DNA of 64,000 nt from an uncultured Bacteriovoracaceae bacterium. GTDB taxonomy: Bacteria > Bdellovibrionota > Bacteriovoracia > Bacteriovoracales > Bacteriovoracaceae. The translations under genes and the position numbers were made by a program. Where the stretch lies: NCBI GenBank assembly GCA_937923325.1, contig CAKZUQ010000028.1:47737-111736 (forward strand), read 5' to 3'. The notes beneath the pieces were generated by a model. It was given only the letters and a program-made list of their open reading frames with translations. It was not told where the DNA came from and did not search any database. Of this stretch, positions 51,282-60,954 are shown in pieces (position 1 is the stretch's first letter; each line of letters begins with the position of its first letter).

Positions 51282-51665
51282 TTAAACTCTTCTTCTTTTT
51301 GGTGCTCTACAGCCATTATGTGGCATTGGAGACTTATCTGCAACAGAAGTTATTTTGATACCAACACCTAATAACGCTCTAATTGCATTTTCACGCCCAG
51401 CACCTGGACCCTTAACCTTAACGTCTACTGAAGATACCCCATGCTCAATTGCTTTCTTAGCAGCTTCTTGAGATGCAACTTGCGCTGCAAATGGAGTTGA
51501 TTTTTTAGAACCCCTAAATCCCAATCCACCAGCAGAAGCCCATGAAAGAGCGTTACCCTGAGGATCAGTAAAAGTTACAATTGTATTATTAAAAGATGCT
51601 TGAATGTGGCACACAGCGTGCGATACATTCTTTTTAACCTTTTTCTTACCTGTTTGTTTAGCCAT
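51282..51665 (-). CDS. rpsK: Ribosomal protein S11
   Basis: 127 residues. [20 protein letters not shown] and the C-terminal [10 protein letters not shown] identify S11, a platform protein of the 30S subunit. It follows rpsM by 21 bp. Confidence 0.98.
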   Translation of the reverse strand: MAKQTGKKKVKKNVSHAVCHIQASFNNTIVTFTDPQGNALSWASAGGLGFRGSKKSTPFAAQVASQEAAKKAIEHGVSSVDVKVKGPGAGRENAIRALLGVGIKITSVADKSPMPHNGCRAPKRRRV

Positions 51666-51686
51666 AATTATTTTCCTACTTATTTA

Positions 51687-52067
51687 TTATTTCATTGATT
51701 TAATAGATTTCTTACCTGCGATTGCAACTTTTTTACCTTTTCTAGTTCTTGCATTCGTGTGAGTTCTTTGCCCTCTACATGGTAATGATTTTCTATGTCT
51801 CATTCCTCTATAACAACCTAAGTCCTTAAGTCTTTTAATATTAAGACCAACTTCTCTTCTTAAGTCACCTTCTACAGTATAAGCGTCTAATACTTTTCTA
51901 ATTTCGTTAGACTCTTCTTCAGTAAGCTCGTTAGAGTTCTTTAATAAATCAATTCCAGCTTTAGCCAAAACTTCTTCACCAATCTTTGGACCAACTCCAT
52001 AAAGAGATCTGATCGCAATTCTCATAGCTTTATTTCTTGGTAAATCTACACCTAATATTCTTGCCAT
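51687..52067 (-). CDS. rpsM: Ribosomal protein S13
   Basis: 126 residues. [20 protein letters not shown], then [12 protein letters not shown], and the basic C-terminal tail ([16 protein letters not shown]) that touches the P-site tRNA. It belongs to the alpha-operon part of the cluster, 12 bp after rpmJ. Confidence 0.98.
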   Translation of the reverse strand: MARILGVDLPRNKAMRIAIRSLYGVGPKIGEEVLAKAGIDLLKNSNELTEEESNEIRKVLDAYTVEGDLRREVGLNIKRLKDLGCYRGMRHRKSLPCRGQRTHTNARTRKGKKVAIAGKKSIKSMK

Positions 52068-52079
52068 AATTCTCTCCTA

Positions 52080-52196
52080 CTAACCTTGCTTCTGCTTGTG
52101 TCTTGGGTTTATTTTACAGATTACTCTTAAAATACCCTTTCTTTTAATAACTTTGCAATCTTTGCAAATCTTCTTAACTGATGCTCTTACTTTCAT
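52080..52196 (-). CDS. rpmJ: Ribosomal protein L36
   Basis: 38 residues starting [15 protein letters not shown]. Zinc ligands Cys11, Cys14, Cys27 and His33 are all present, so this is the zinc-binding (C+) form. It lies between infA and rpsM in the usual order. Too short for standard gene-length filters but unambiguous. Confidence 0.97.
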   Translation of the reverse strand: MKVRASVKKICKDCKVIKRKGILRVICKINPRHKQKQG

Positions 52197-52201
52197 AATT
52201 G

Positions 52202-52429
52202 TTACCCTTTACTTCTGTAAATAATTCTACCCTTTGTTAGGTCATACTTGCTTATTTCAACAAGAACCTTATCTCCAGGTAAAATTTTAATAAAATTCAT
52301 TCTCATCTTCCCACTAATATGGGCCAAAATTATATGTCCATTTGGTAATTTTACTTTAAATTTCGTATTCGGAAGTAGTTCTAATACTTCTCCTTCAACC
52401 TCTAAAATGTCGCTCTTAGCATCTGCCAT
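52202..52429 (-). CDS. infA: Translation initiation factor IF-1
   Basis: 75 residues, an OB-fold: [20 protein letters not shown], then [20 protein letters not shown] and [20 protein letters not shown]. It occupies the A site during initiation. A promoter-like sequence lies in the 77-bp gap between it and adk. Confidence 0.98.
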   Translation of the reverse strand: MADAKSDILEVEGEVLELLPNTKFKVKLPNGHIILAHISGKMRMNFIKILPGDKVLVEISKYDLTKGRIIYRSKG

Positions 52430-52459
52430 AATTAAATCACACCTATTTTTGAATAAGAA

Positions 52460-52488
52460 TATATATATGACTTACGGCCCAATGGCAA
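52460..52488 (-). promoter_or_regulatory. Possible internal promoter before infA
   Basis: Minus-strand TTGCCA (52483-52488), a 17-bp spacer and TATATA (52460-52465). It would start a transcript about 24 bases before infA and allow separate expression of infA-rpmJ-rpsM-rpsK-rpoA-rplQ. Confidence 0.5.
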
Positions 52489-52506
52489 TAAGTAAATAAA
52501 TACTAA

Positions 52507-53136
52507 TTATTCGATTTTTTCTAAAATATCTTTGTATACTTGATCTGGAGATTGAGTGGCATCAACTACAACTAACTTATTGTTATTACTGAAGTATTCT
52601 AATATTGGATCAATAGTAGCCTCAAAAACATTCATTCTTTCTCTAACAATTTCTTCCTCATCATCATTTCTTTGAATTAAAGGCTCACCTGTTACATCAC
52701 AAACCCCATCAACTTTCGGTGGGTTTGTTTTAAGATTGTAAATATTCTTACCATCTTTAGTAGTTCTTCTATTAGTAATTCGCTCAATAAGGATATCTAA
52801 GTTTAGTTTAAAATAAACAGCTACGTAATCATGGCCCTTCAAAATGCCATCTAGTGTATCAGCTTGCTTATGATTTCTTGGATATCCATCAAATATATAC
52901 TTATTATTTTCTAAATCTAAATTTGCTTTAAGAAGTTCAACAACTAGATCATCTGAAACTAGTTGTCCTGCACCCATAACACTTTTTACTCTTTTACCTA
53001 ATTCTGATTCCTTGGCTATTTCTCCTCTTAGGAGATCACCAGTTGAAACATGATTCCAATCTGCTTTTTTTAAATTAGAAGATTGAGTTCCTTTACCAGA
53101 ACCTGGTGCTCCAAGAAGTATTAAGTGCTTTTTCAT
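52507..53136 (-). CDS. adk: Adenylate kinase
   Basis: 209 residues. P-loop LLGAPGSGKGTQSS, the NMP-binding region (HVSTGDLLRGEIA), FDGYPRNHKQAD, and a long LID (TNRRTTKDGKNIYNLKTNPP, then GEPLIQRNDDEEE). The LID lacks the four zinc cysteines, so it is the non-zinc form. It interconverts ATP, ADP and AMP. It abuts the secY stop (0 bp), the common secY-adk order. Confidence 0.98.
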   Translation of the reverse strand: MKKHLILLGAPGSGKGTQSSNLKKADWNHVSTGDLLRGEIAKESELGKRVKSVMGAGQLVSDDLVVELLKANLDLENNKYIFDGYPRNHKQADTLDGILKGHDYVAVYFKLNLDILIERITNRRTTKDGKNIYNLKTNPPKVDGVCDVTGEPLIQRNDDEEEIVRERMNVFEATIDPILEYFSNNNKLVVVDATQSPDQVYKDILEKIE

Positions 53137-54459
53137 CTAGAACCTTCTTCCTGCACCATTGTATTTACCACGAGCTTTATAAGCAGAATCATATCTTTGA
53201 GAAATCATGAAACTTTCAGCTTGTGCCATAGTATCAATTGCTACACCCACCAAGATTAATAGTGACGTTCCACCAAAGTAGAAAGGAACTTTTGCAACAT
53301 TAAATAATATTGCAGGCATTATACAAATGATTGTTATATAAAGACTTCCTACTAAAGTCAGTCTGTTTACTACCATATCTAAGAATTCCGCAGTCTTTGC
53401 TCCTGGTCTAATTCCTGGAACAAACCCACCATTTTTCTTTAGTGATTCTGATACATCTTCAGTTTTAAACTGAATTTGAGCATAAAAATAACAAAAGAAA
53501 ATGATTAAACCAGCAAAAACAACATTATAAAGTGTTTTTCCCGGATACAGTGACTGTTGAATTGTATCAAAATACATTTTCAGTGGTGAGCCCTCTGGTA
53601 CAAATTGAGAAATTGTAGCAGGAAACCCTAAAAGTGCAGAAGCAAAGATAGGAGGCATTACACCTGAGATATTTACCTTAATTGGTAAATGTGATGTTTG
53701 TCCACCAAACACTCTATTGTTGACAACTTTTTTAGCATACTGAACTGGAATCTTTCTGAATGCTTTTTCAGTAAAAATTATAATCCAAAAAGATGCTAAC
53801 ATTATAACGAAAACTAGACCTAAGTTAAGTCCAGATAATTCACCGTTTTTAAATAAATTGATTGTATCTCTCATACCAGTTGGAATACCGGCAGCAATAC
53901 CCGCAAAGATAATTAAACTGATTCCATTACCAATACCACGTTCAGTAATTTGCTCTCCAAGCCACATAACAAACATTGTTCCTGCTGTTAGCGATATTAC
54001 CGTTAGCATTCTAAACGACATCCCAGGCTCTAAAACAATCTGCATTCCACTTGGACTCTTTAATGCTTCTAGACCTACAGCTAATCCGTAACCTTGAATT
54101 GCACACAGTAGAACAGTTGCATACCTTGTCCATTGTTGAATTTTTTTATGGCCATCTTGCTCTTTCTGTAGCTCTGCCAAAGAAGGAAACGAAACAGCTA
54201 ATAAACTGAATATAATTGAAGATGTAATGTATGGCATGATTCCTAACGCAAGAACGGAGAACCTCTCAAGAGCTCCTCCTGTAAAATTGTTAAATACACC
54301 AAAAACAGAACCTTTCATTCCATCAAAAAATGACATAAGAGCAGAACTATCCACGCCTGGAGTTGGAACCTGCGTTGCCATCCTAAATACTCCAAGCATT
54401 AATATAGTAAAAAATATTCTCTTACGTAGTTCTTCTAGCTTTCCTTGCGTAGTTGACAT
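53137..54459 (-). CDS. secY: Protein translocase subunit SecY
   Basis: 440 residues, ten membrane helices. MLGVFRMATQVPTPGVDSSA at the first helix and periplasmic plug region, LSLIIFAGIAAGIPTG in the middle, and the C-terminal LKKNGGFVPGIRPGAKTAEF cytoplasmic loop that binds SecA and the ribosome. Full length; start 3 bp after the rplO stop. Confidence 0.98.
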   Translation of the reverse strand: MSTTQGKLEELRKRIFFTILMLGVFRMATQVPTPGVDSSALMSFFDGMKGSVFGVFNNFTGGALERFSVLALGIMPYITSSIIFSLLAVSFPSLAELQKEQDGHKKIQQWTRYATVLLCAIQGYGLAVGLEALKSPSGMQIVLEPGMSFRMLTVISLTAGTMFVMWLGEQITERGIGNGISLIIFAGIAAGIPTGMRDTINLFKNGELSGLNLGLVFVIMLASFWIIIFTEKAFRKIPVQYAKKVVNNRVFGGQTSHLPIKVNISGVMPPIFASALLGFPATISQFVPEGSPLKMYFDTIQQSLYPGKTLYNVVFAGLIIFFCYFYAQIQFKTEDVSESLKKNGGFVPGIRPGAKTAEFLDMVVNRLTLVGSLYITIICIMPAILFNVAKVPFYFGGTSLLILVGVAIDTMAQAESFMISQRYDSAYKARGKYNGAGRRF

Positions 54460-54462
54460 TTA

Positions 54463-54933
54463 TTAAGCCTCTTTTTTAACTTCTTTAGTTTCAATTTTCC
54501 CACCAGCTTTAGTTACTGCTTCTTCTGCTGTTTTAGAAAACTTTGCAATATTTACAAAAGTAAGTGCTTTAGTTAAGTCACCTTTTAGTAAAATCTTGAT
54601 TGGAAGTCTTTTATTCTTACCGCTTAATAGTCCTTTGGCAACTAAAGTCTCTCTATTTACTTCTTCACCATCAAACTTAGCAGCAATTTGTCCAGTTGTA
54701 ACAATTGCATACTCAGTTTTAAAAGGAGCATTTGAGAATCCTCTTTTAGGAAGTCTTCTATAGATAGGCATTTGACCACCCTCAAATCCTAGCATAACGC
54801 CACCACCAGATCTTGCTTTTTGACCTTTGTGACCTTTACCGGCTTGAGTTCCCCATCCAGAACCTTGACCTCTACCAATTCTTTTCGTATTTTTTGTAGC
54901 CCCAGGGCTTTTTAAATTATTTAAAGTTAACAT
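54463..54933 (-). CDS. rplO: Ribosomal protein L15
   Basis: 156 residues. The Gly/Lys-rich RIGRGQGSGWGTQAGKGHKG opening, then FEGGQMPIYRRLPKRGFSN, are L15 hallmarks. 50S protein; 12 bp after rpmD. Confidence 0.98.
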   Translation of the reverse strand: MLTLNNLKSPGATKNTKRIGRGQGSGWGTQAGKGHKGQKARSGGGVMLGFEGGQMPIYRRLPKRGFSNAPFKTEYAIVTTGQIAAKFDGEEVNRETLVAKGLLSGKNKRLPIKILLKGDLTKALTFVNIAKFSKTAEEAVTKAGGKIETKEVKKEA

Positions 54934-54945
54934 TATTACCTCAGA

Positions 54946-55128
54946 TTATTTTTCTTCTACAATATCCAATAAATGGATAACTTTTTTAATCATACCTCTA
55001 ACAGCAGGCTTATTTTCTAATGTTTTAACAGATCCAGTTTTTCTTAAACCTAATCCTCTAACATTAGCCTTTTGTTTTTCAGTGCATCCGATTGTACTCT
55101 TTTTTAATTTAACAGTAATCGTACTCAT
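54946..55128 (-). CDS. rpmD: Ribosomal protein L30
   Basis: 60 residues, standard short bacterial L30. VKLKKSTIGCTEKQKANVRG and LGLRKTGSVKTLEN carry the family pattern. Some bacteria lack L30; it is kept here in its usual position between rpsE and rplO. Confidence 0.97.
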   Translation of the reverse strand: MSTITVKLKKSTIGCTEKQKANVRGLGLRKTGSVKTLENKPAVRGMIKKVIHLLDIVEEK

Positions 55129-55149
55129 CTTATTTCTCCAATAAATCTA

Positions 55150-55728
55150 TTATTTGTTTGAGATTCTTAAGCTTTTAGCTTCTACGCCTCTAGCTGCCGC
55201 AATCTGCTCTACAGATCTTAAACCTTTAAATGCTGCAAATGTAGCCTTAACTACGTTATGTGGATTAGATCCTCTTAACGATTTAGTTAAAACATTTTTA
55301 ATCCCTGCAAGCTCTAGTATAGAACGACATGCTCCCGCAGCCTTAACCCCTGTACCCTCACTTGCTGGCTTAAATAAAATTTTACCTGCATCAAATTCAC
55401 CTAAAATTGTGTGAGGAATAGTTCCCTTTTCAATTGGAATCTGGATCATTTTTTTAGTAGCTACTTGAGAAGCTTTTCTGATTGCATCAGGAACCTCTTT
55501 AGCTTTACCTAAACCATAACCAACTCTACCTTTACCATCACCAACGATTACTAAAGCAGAGAAAGAAAATCTACGACCACCCTTAACAACTTTTGCAACT
55601 CTGTTTACAGCAACAACTCTTTCCTCAACGTCCGGAGCTGAAGTAGCTTCTTGTTTTTTAGCTCTTGAAGGAGCTCTTTTCCCTTTAGAAGCTTTTTTCT
55701 CTACAGTTTTTTCAGTGTTTTCGCTCAT
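55150..55728 (-). CDS. rpsE: Ribosomal protein S5
   Basis: 192 residues; the N-terminal 32 are a Lys/Ala/Glu-rich extension. [20 protein letters not shown] and [20 protein letters not shown] are the double-stranded RNA-binding signature, and the [16 protein letters not shown] regions form the C-terminal domain. 30S protein acting in decoding accuracy. Confidence 0.98.
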   Translation of the reverse strand: MSENTEKTVEKKASKGKRAPSRAKKQEATSAPDVEERVVAVNRVAKVVKGGRRFSFSALVIVGDGKGRVGYGLGKAKEVPDAIRKASQVATKKMIQIPIEKGTIPHTILGEFDAGKILFKPASEGTGVKAAGACRSILELAGIKNVLTKSLRGSNPHNVVKATFAAFKGLRSVEQIAAARGVEAKSLRISNK

Positions 55729-55742
55729 ATTATTTTCCTTAA

Positions 55743-56117
55743 TTAAATTTGAATTCCACCTTCTCTAATAGATTCAGCTAAAGCAGCAACAACACCTGTA
55801 TACTTCTTTCCATTTCTATCAAAGACTGCATTTTTAATATTCTTCTCTGAAAGAGATTTTGCAACAGCAGCACCAACAACTTTAGCACTGTCAACGTTTG
55901 ATCCTGCAGAAACTGCATTTTTACCAAAAGTTTGAACAGATAAAAGTGTCGTACCATTCGAATCATCAATAACCTGAACAAGGATATTCTTGTTTGATTT
56001 CGTAGCACAAACTCTTGGTCTCTCAGTAGTACCAACAATTTTCTTTCTAATCGAAAGTTTTCTTCTTAACTCTTTAGCTTTCGATTCACTTTTTATTTTT
56101 TTTAATGATTTTCTCAT
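55743..56117 (-). CDS. rplR: Ribosomal protein L18
   Basis: 124 residues. [20 protein letters not shown], then [20 protein letters not shown], and the C-terminal [23 protein letters not shown] ending. Binds 5S rRNA. Confidence 0.97.
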   Translation of the reverse strand: MRKSLKKIKSESKAKELRRKLSIRKKIVGTTERPRVCATKSNKNILVQVIDDSNGTTLLSVQTFGKNAVSAGSNVDSAKVVGAAVAKSLSEKNIKNAVFDRNGKKYTGVVAALAESIREGGIQI

Positions 56118-56127
56118 AAGTTACCTA

Positions 56128-56667
56128 CTATTTCTTACCACCAGCTTTACCAGCTTTTCTAATAATTACCTCATCAGAGTATCTAATACCTTTACCTTTG
56201 TATGGCTCAGGCTCTCTGAATGATCTAATCTTAGCTGCTGCAAAACCAACTAGTTCTTTATTCGTTCCACTTAAATCAATTTGATTTTTAGTTACTTTAG
56301 CTTCAACACCTTCAGGTAGCTCATAATCGATTGGATGCGAGTATCCTAAATTTAAAACTAATGTTTTACCTTTAACTGCGGCCTTGTAACCAACACCATT
56401 AAAAATAAGACTTTTTGTAAAACCATCAGTGACACCAACAACCATGTTGTTTACAAGTGTTCTTGTTAACCCCCATAGTGCTCTGTTTTTATTTGAAGCA
56501 TCTATAGGCTTAACTACTAAAGTTTTTTCTTCTTGAGCTACTGTTACGCCTTCGTGATGCGTAAAGCTTAACTGACCCTTTGGCCCTTTAACATCAATAA
56601 CTCTATTACTTATTGTTACATTTACTTTTTCCGGAACTGCAACCGGTTGCTTACCAATTCTTGACAT
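56128..56667 (-). CDS. rplF: Ribosomal protein L6
   Basis: 179 residues. SRIGKQPVAVPEKVNVTISN opening, GVGYKAAVKGKTLVLNLGYS in the second RNA-binding repeat, and the C-terminal REPEPYKGKGIRYSDEVIIR-type signature. 50S protein near the factor-binding site. Confidence 0.98.
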   Translation of the reverse strand: MSRIGKQPVAVPEKVNVTISNRVIDVKGPKGQLSFTHHEGVTVAQEEKTLVVKPIDASNKNRALWGLTRTLVNNMVVGVTDGFTKSLIFNGVGYKAAVKGKTLVLNLGYSHPIDYELPEGVEAKVTKNQIDLSGTNKELVGFAAAKIRSFREPEPYKGKGIRYSDEVIIRKAGKAGGKK

Positions 56668-56676
56668 GGTTTTCTC

Positions 56677-57057
56677 CTACCAAACGTTACAAAGAACTTC
56701 TCCACCTAACTTCATAGCTTTCGCTTTTCTAGATGAAACAATTCCTGCTGAAGTAGATACAATTGAAACACCTAATCCACTTAATACACGTGGCATGTCT
56801 TTGTATCCCTTATAAACTCTAAGACCTGGCTTAGATACTCTTTGAATTCCAACGATTGCGCCTTCTTTAAGCCCAACTCTAATGTGAAGTCTATCTTCAC
56901 TAGCAACTAGCTTGAAGTTTTTAATTAGACCTTCTTCTTTAAGAACTTTACAAATATTTGCTTTGATCTTACTTGCTGGAATATCTACTTTTGTGTGGTT
57001 CGCACGCACACCATTTCTAATTCTTGTTAGCATATCTGCTACTGGATCAGTCATCAT
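56677..57057 (-). CDS. rpsH: Ribosomal protein S8
   Basis: 126 residues. MTDPVADMLTRIRNGVRANH opening, and the C-terminal VSTSAGIVSSRKAKAMKLGG signature. Two ATG codons in a row at the start. In E. coli S8 represses the spc operon by binding near rplE; no such site was identified here. Confidence 0.98.
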   Translation of the reverse strand: MMTDPVADMLTRIRNGVRANHTKVDIPASKIKANICKVLKEEGLIKNFKLVASEDRLHIRVGLKEGAIVGIQRVSKPGLRVYKGYKDMPRVLSGLGVSIVSTSAGIVSSRKAKAMKLGGEVLCNVW

Positions 57058-57069
57058 AGTTAATTTCTC

Positions 57070-57375
57070 CTACCAACTTGACTTTGTAACACCTGGGATT
57101 AATCCTTGGTGCGCTAAATCTCTGAATTGAATTCTACATAATTGAAAATCTCTATAGTATCCTCTTGGTCTACCAGTGATTTCACATCTATTTCTAACTC
57201 TAATTCTACTTGTATCTCTAGGCATTTTTTGAAGCTTTTTCTGTAGAGCCATAAACTCTTCTTCAGTTAGATTCTCATCTAAAAGCTTTGCTCTTAGTTC
57301 AGCCCTTTTTGCTTCACCAGATGCTGCCATTTTTTTTCTTCTATTGTTTTTAGCAATTGAACTTACCTTAGCCAT
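57070..57375 (-). CDS. rpsN: Ribosomal protein S14
   Basis: 101 residues from the ATG at 57375 (AAGGA upstream); an ATG earlier, inside rplE, is not used. [20 protein letters not shown], then [20 protein letters not shown]. The zinc-binding CxxC pairs are absent, so it is the long, zinc-independent form. Confidence 0.97.
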   Translation of the reverse strand: MAKVSSIAKNNRRKKMAASGEAKRAELRAKLLDENLTEEEFMALQKKLQKMPRDTSRIRVRNRCEITGRPRGYYRDFQLCRIQFRDLAHQGLIPGVTKSSW

Positions 57376-57385
57376 ATAATATTCC

Positions 57386-57931
57386 TTATTTTTCTCTGAA
57401 AGGCATTCCAAACATTTTTAAAAGGTCTCTACCTTCTTCATTGTTTGAAGCAGTTGTTACGAATGAAATTCCCATACCACGAATTTTATCAATTTTATCA
57501 TAGTTAATTTCTGGGAAAATAATTTGTTCTTTAATACCTAAAGTATAATTACCTTTACCATCAAATGCTTTAGGGCTTAAACCTCTAAAGTCTTTAACTC
57601 TTGGTAAAGTTAAAGATATCAATCTATCAAGAAATTCATACATTTTTCTACCTCTTAGAGTTACAGATGCTCCAAGGGCCTGACCTTCTCTTAACTTAAA
57701 AGAAGCGATTGAATTTTTCGCTCTCGCGATTACTGGTTTTTGACCTGAAATAGTCGCGATGTCAGTTACGATACTCTCAACTACTTTTCCGTTAGTAACT
57801 GCATCTCTTGTAACACAGTTAATAACTATTTTTTCAAGCTTTGGAATTTGATGAACATTTTTATACTTAAATTTGTCCATCATGTTCTTTTTAATCTCTG
57901 ACGAGTACAGAGCTTTCATTCTATTTTCCAT
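57386..57931 (-). CDS. rplE: Ribosomal protein L5
   Basis: 181 residues from the ATG at 57931 (GAGG signal). [20 protein letters not shown], then [20 protein letters not shown], and [20 protein letters not shown]. Binds 5S rRNA and the P-site tRNA. Confidence 0.98.
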   Translation of the reverse strand: MENRMKALYSSEIKKNMMDKFKYKNVHQIPKLEKIVINCVTRDAVTNGKVVESIVTDIATISGQKPVIARAKNSIASFKLREGQALGASVTLRGRKMYEFLDRLISLTLPRVKDFRGLSPKAFDGKGNYTLGIKEQIIFPEINYDKIDKIRGMGISFVTTASNNEEGRDLLKMFGMPFREK

Positions 57932-57943
57932 GACTTCCTCTAT

Positions 57944-58255
57944 TTATTTTAAAACAGAACCGCATTTTGTTGCGACCCTAACTTTTTTACCATCTTTTTC
58001 TTCGATTCTAACTCTTGTAGCAGCTCCAGTCTTTGGAGAAACAACTGCGATATTACTTAAATTAATACCTTTTTCAATTTCAACAAATCCACCATTCGGG
58101 TTTTCTTGAGAAGGTTTAGTTGATTTTTTAACAAGGTTAACACCATCTACCATTGCTGTTTTCTTTTTAAAGTTAAGACTCTTTACAGTAGATTTCTTAC
58201 CCTTATCTTTTCCAGCAATAACAATTACTTCATCATTTAGTTTAATTTTTTGCAT
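57944..58255 (-). CDS. rplX: Ribosomal protein L24
   Basis: 103 residues. KLNDEVIVIAGKDKGKKSTV is the KOW motif at the N terminus; the NPNGGFVEIEKGINLSNIAV segment follows. An early-assembly 50S protein. Confidence 0.98.
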   Translation of the reverse strand: MQKIKLNDEVIVIAGKDKGKKSTVKSLNFKKKTAMVDGVNLVKKSTKPSQENPNGGFVEIEKGINLSNIAVVSPKTGAATRVRIEEKDGKKVRVATKCGSVLK

Positions 58256-58269
58256 AATTCCCTACTTTC

Positions 58270-58641
58270 CTAAAGAACTTCTGGAGCTAATGAACAAATT
58301 TTTGTAAAAGACTTGTTTCTTAACTCTCTAGCTACAGGACCAAAAATACGTGTTCCCACTGGATCTTGACCTTGAGCCCCAAGGATTACAACACTATTAG
58401 TATCAAATTGAATATAAGATCCATCTTCTCTTCTAATAGGGTATTTTGTTCTTACGATAACTGCTTTTTTTACATCACCTTTCTTGATTTTTCCACCAGG
58501 AAGAGCTTGTTGAACAGCAACTACGATTACATCACCAAGGTCAGCAGACATTCTTTTTGATCCACCTAAAACCTTGATACACTTCACTAACTTTGCGCCT
58601 GAGTTATCAGCAACTTCAAGCTTACTTTGCATTTGTATCAT
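58270..58641 (-). CDS. rplN: Ribosomal protein L14
   Basis: 123 residues from the first ATG (GGAG, six bases upstream). [20 protein letters not shown] opening and the [20 protein letters not shown] ending. Binds the 50S-30S bridge region. Confidence 0.98.
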   Translation of the reverse strand: MIQMQSKLEVADNSGAKLVKCIKVLGGSKRMSADLGDVIVVAVQQALPGGKIKKGDVKKAVIVRTKYPIRREDGSYIQFDTNSVVILGAQGQDPVGTRIFGPVARELRNKSFTKICSLAPEVL

Positions 58642-58653
58642 TGATTTCTCCGA

Positions 58654-58902
58654 CTACTTTGCTGTAATCAATTCCCATTTCTTTAATTTAGAATATGGTC
58701 TTGATTCGATAATAGTTACAACGTCACCAACTTTAGCAGTATTTGCACTATCATGCGCGTGATACTTCTTAGTTTTGTTTACAAACTTACTATAAATTGG
58801 GTGCTTGTAACGTCTTTGTACTTTAACAACAATTGTTTGATCAGCTTTATCACTTACAACTGTTCCCTTTAATGTTCTTTTAAAAGTCTTTGCTTCGCTC
58901 AT
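58654..58902 (-). CDS. rpsQ: Ribosomal protein S17
   Basis: 82 residues. [20 protein letters not shown] opening and [20 protein letters not shown] ending. Early 16S rRNA-binding protein. 2 bp after rpmC. Confidence 0.97.
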   Translation of the reverse strand: MSEAKTFKRTLKGTVVSDKADQTIVVKVQRRYKHPIYSKFVNKTKKYHAHDSANTAKVGDVVTIIESRPYSKLKKWELITAK

Positions 58903-58904
58903 AA

Positions 58905-59102
58905 CTATTTACTCGCTTCTTTACTGTTTAAAACTGTTAACAATCTAGCAATATCTTTCTTTACAGTTACTAGTAAGTGAGATTTTTCAACACTTGTAGT
59001 ACTCTTTTGCAGTTTAAGATCAAAAAGTTCTTTTCTTAATTCAGAAACTTTTTGTTTGATCGCTGTTGCATCTAATTTTTTAACTTCGTTCATTTTTAAC
59101 AT
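58905..59102 (-). CDS. rpmC: Ribosomal protein L29
   Basis: 65 residues. [20 protein letters not shown] with [20 protein letters not shown]; the helix-pair pattern is that of L29, though the usual GQL motif is changed to KST. It lies at the tunnel exit. AGGTT precedes its first ATG. Confidence 0.95.
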   Translation of the reverse strand: MLKMNEVKKLDATAIKQKVSELRKELFDLKLQKSTTSVEKSHLLVTVKKDIARLLTVLNSKEASK

Positions 59103-59120
59103 AATAACCTCAACAGAATT

Positions 59121-59150
59121 ATTGGCCGTATATACAATATCCGGCCCAAT
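59121..59150. other. Hairpin between rplP and rpmC
   Basis: ATTGGCCG (59121-59128) pairs with CGGCC-AAT (59142-59150, one bulged C), with a 13-nt AT-rich loop. No U-run follows on the coding strand, so it is not an ordinary terminator for the cluster; on the plus strand a T5 follows. It may be a processing or translation-control stem. Confidence 0.35.
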
Positions 59151-59154
59151 TTTT

Positions 59155-59565
59155 CTACTGTTCTTTTGCTATAATTTTAGTTTTTATAGGCAATTTATAT
59201 CTAGCTAAGTTTAACGCGTCTTTTGCAAGACCTTGTTCAACTCCACCAACCTCAAATAAAACTCTTCCTGGCTTGATAATTGCTACCCACTTATCAGGTG
59301 AACCCTTACCTTTCCCCATTCTAACTTCAGCCGGCTTACTAGTAAGTGACTTGTCTGGGAAAATTTTAATCCAGATATCACCAGCTCTTTTTGTTTTTCT
59401 AGAAATACAAATACGTGCTGATTCAATTTGTCTGTTTGTTATATAACCACATTCAGTAGCTTGAATTCCGTATTCACCAAACGTAAGAGTATTCCCACGC
59501 ATAGCTTTACCTTTCATTCTACCTTTTTGCTGTTTTCTCCACTTTACTCTTTTTGGACTTAACAT
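59155..59565 (-). CDS. rplP: Ribosomal protein L16
   Basis: 136 residues. [20 protein letters not shown] and then [20 protein letters not shown], and the [20 protein letters not shown] segment. A late-assembly 50S protein contacting the A-site tRNA. It is separated from rpsC by 112 bp, an unusually wide gap for these two genes. Confidence 0.98.
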   Translation of the reverse strand: MLSPKRVKWRKQQKGRMKGKAMRGNTLTFGEYGIQATECGYITNRQIESARICISRKTKRAGDIWIKIFPDKSLTSKPAEVRMGKGKGSPDKWVAIIKPGRVLFEVGGVEQGLAKDALNLARYKLPIKTKIIAKEQ

Positions 59566-59652
59566 CTTTTACCTCAATTCCCTGCAATATTAAATACTTA
59601 CAGTTTTTAACATTATAAAATTGTTTAGGAGTAGTGTATGTACAAGTAATAA

Positions 59653-59672
59653 TTTGCTATGTAAATAGCAAA
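59653..59672. other. Palindromic hairpin between rpsC and rplP
   Basis: Perfect stem TTTGCTAT/ATAGCAAA with loop GTAA, six bases after the rpsC stop. On the minus strand no U-run follows; a TATAAT-like hexamer lies further downstream in the gap. This could be a stem protecting the upstream message, or an attenuator with a weak internal promoter for rplP. Confidence 0.4.
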
Positions 59673-59677
59673 ATGCA

Positions 59678-60304
59678 TTATTTGTAAATTTCACCTTTAT
59701 AAACCCAAACTTTTACACCAATAATACCGTACTGTGTCTTTGCTTCTGCAATTTCATAGTCAATATCTGCTCTTAAAGTATGTAAAGGTACTTTTCTTTC
59801 TGAGTACCCTTCACTTCTTGCCATCTCAGCACCACCAAGACGACCTGAACATTTAACTTTAATACCTTTAACACCTGACCTAAAAGCTGAAGTCATAACT
59901 TTCTTCATTGCTCTTCTGAATGCAACTCTTTTTTCTAATTGAGCAGCAATATTTTCAGCAATAAGTTTTGCTTCTGCATCTGGTCTTTTAACTTCAGCAA
60001 TATTGAAGAATAAAGTTCCTTTAGCTATCTTTTTAAGATCATTTCTGATTTTATCGATTCCAGCACCTTTTTTACCAATAGCAACACCTGGCTTAGCAGA
60101 GTAAACTGTTACTTTTACCTGATCAGACGTTCTAGTGATTTCTGTTTTTGCAATCGATGCATTCGCTAGGTTTTTAGCAACATAAGCACGGATCTTAATA
60201 TCTTCTTGAAGAGTTTCACCGTAGTTATCTTTTGCATACCAATTAGAATGCCAATCCTTAATGTAACCTAATCTAAATCCATATGGATGTACTTTTTGTC
60301 CCAT
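59678..60304 (-). CDS. rpsC: Ribosomal protein S3
   Basis: 208 residues. MGQKVHPYGFRLGYIKDWHS opening, the KH domain with PGVAIGKKGAGIDKIRNDLK, and the C-terminal GVKGIKVKCSGRLGGAEMAR signature. Lines the mRNA entry channel. 10 bp after rplV. Confidence 0.98.
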   Translation of the reverse strand: MGQKVHPYGFRLGYIKDWHSNWYAKDNYGETLQEDIKIRAYVAKNLANASIAKTEITRTSDQVKVTVYSAKPGVAIGKKGAGIDKIRNDLKKIAKGTLFFNIAEVKRPDAEAKLIAENIAAQLEKRVAFRRAMKKVMTSAFRSGVKGIKVKCSGRLGGAEMARSEGYSERKVPLHTLRADIDYEIAEAKTQYGIIGVKVWVYKGEIYK

Positions 60305-60314
60305 TATCTATTCC

Positions 60315-60647
60315 TTATGCTTCTTTAAGAGCAACTGTTACTTTACTAGTTCTTTTTTTAATTCTAAAAGCTCTACCCTGTGCACGTGGTTGAACACGTT
60401 TAAGAGTTGGCCCCTCATCAACACTAATAGTATCGATTACCAAATTATCCAAATCATACTTATCGCTTTCAGTTGCAATCTGAAGCCCACTGTTTACAAG
60501 TTTCGTTAGCATAATAGCGATCTCTTTCTTTTCATTGAAACGTAAAATTCTAATTGCGTCTTCAACTTTTTGTCTTCTTATTAGATCACATACTTGTCTT
60601 ACTTTTCTTGCAGACTTATTAACCTTGTTATTTTTTACAACGATCAT
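60315..60647 (-). CDS. rplV: Ribosomal protein L22
   Basis: 110 residues. VNKSARKVRQVCDLIRRQKV opening and SVDEGPTLKRVQPRAQGRAF, the signature of the loop that reaches into the peptide exit tunnel. Confidence 0.98.
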   Translation of the reverse strand: MIVVKNNKVNKSARKVRQVCDLIRRQKVEDAIRILRFNEKKEIAIMLTKLVNSGLQIATESDKYDLDNLVIDTISVDEGPTLKRVQPRAQGRAFRIKKRTSKVTVALKEA

Positions 60648-60660
60648 TTCAACCTACCTA

Positions 60661-60939
60661 TTATCTTTTAGATTTCTTATCAGCACCGTGGCCGTAGAAA
60701 GTTCTAGTCAAAGAGAATTCTCCAAGCTTGTGACCAACCATGTTGTCAGTAACAAATACAGGGATAAATTTCTTTCCATTATGAACTGCAAAAGTTAATC
60801 CGATAAACTCAGGAAAGATCGTAGATCTTCTTGACCATGTTTTTATAACTTTATTAGCTTTTCCTTCGGCTTTAGCATCAGCAACTTTTTTAAGTAAGTG
60901 ATGGTCAGCGTAAGGTCCTTTTTTAAGTGAACGTGACAT
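60661..60939 (-). CDS. rpsS: Ribosomal protein S19
   Basis: 92 residues. [20 protein letters not shown] opening and [20 protein letters not shown] ending with the basic tail. Binds the head of the 30S subunit. Confidence 0.98.
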   Translation of the reverse strand: MSRSLKKGPYADHHLLKKVADAKAEGKANKVIKTWSRRSTIFPEFIGLTFAVHNGKKFIPVFVTDNMVGHKLGEFSLTRTFYGHGADKKSKR

Positions 60940-60954
60940 TTATATTCTCCTAAA

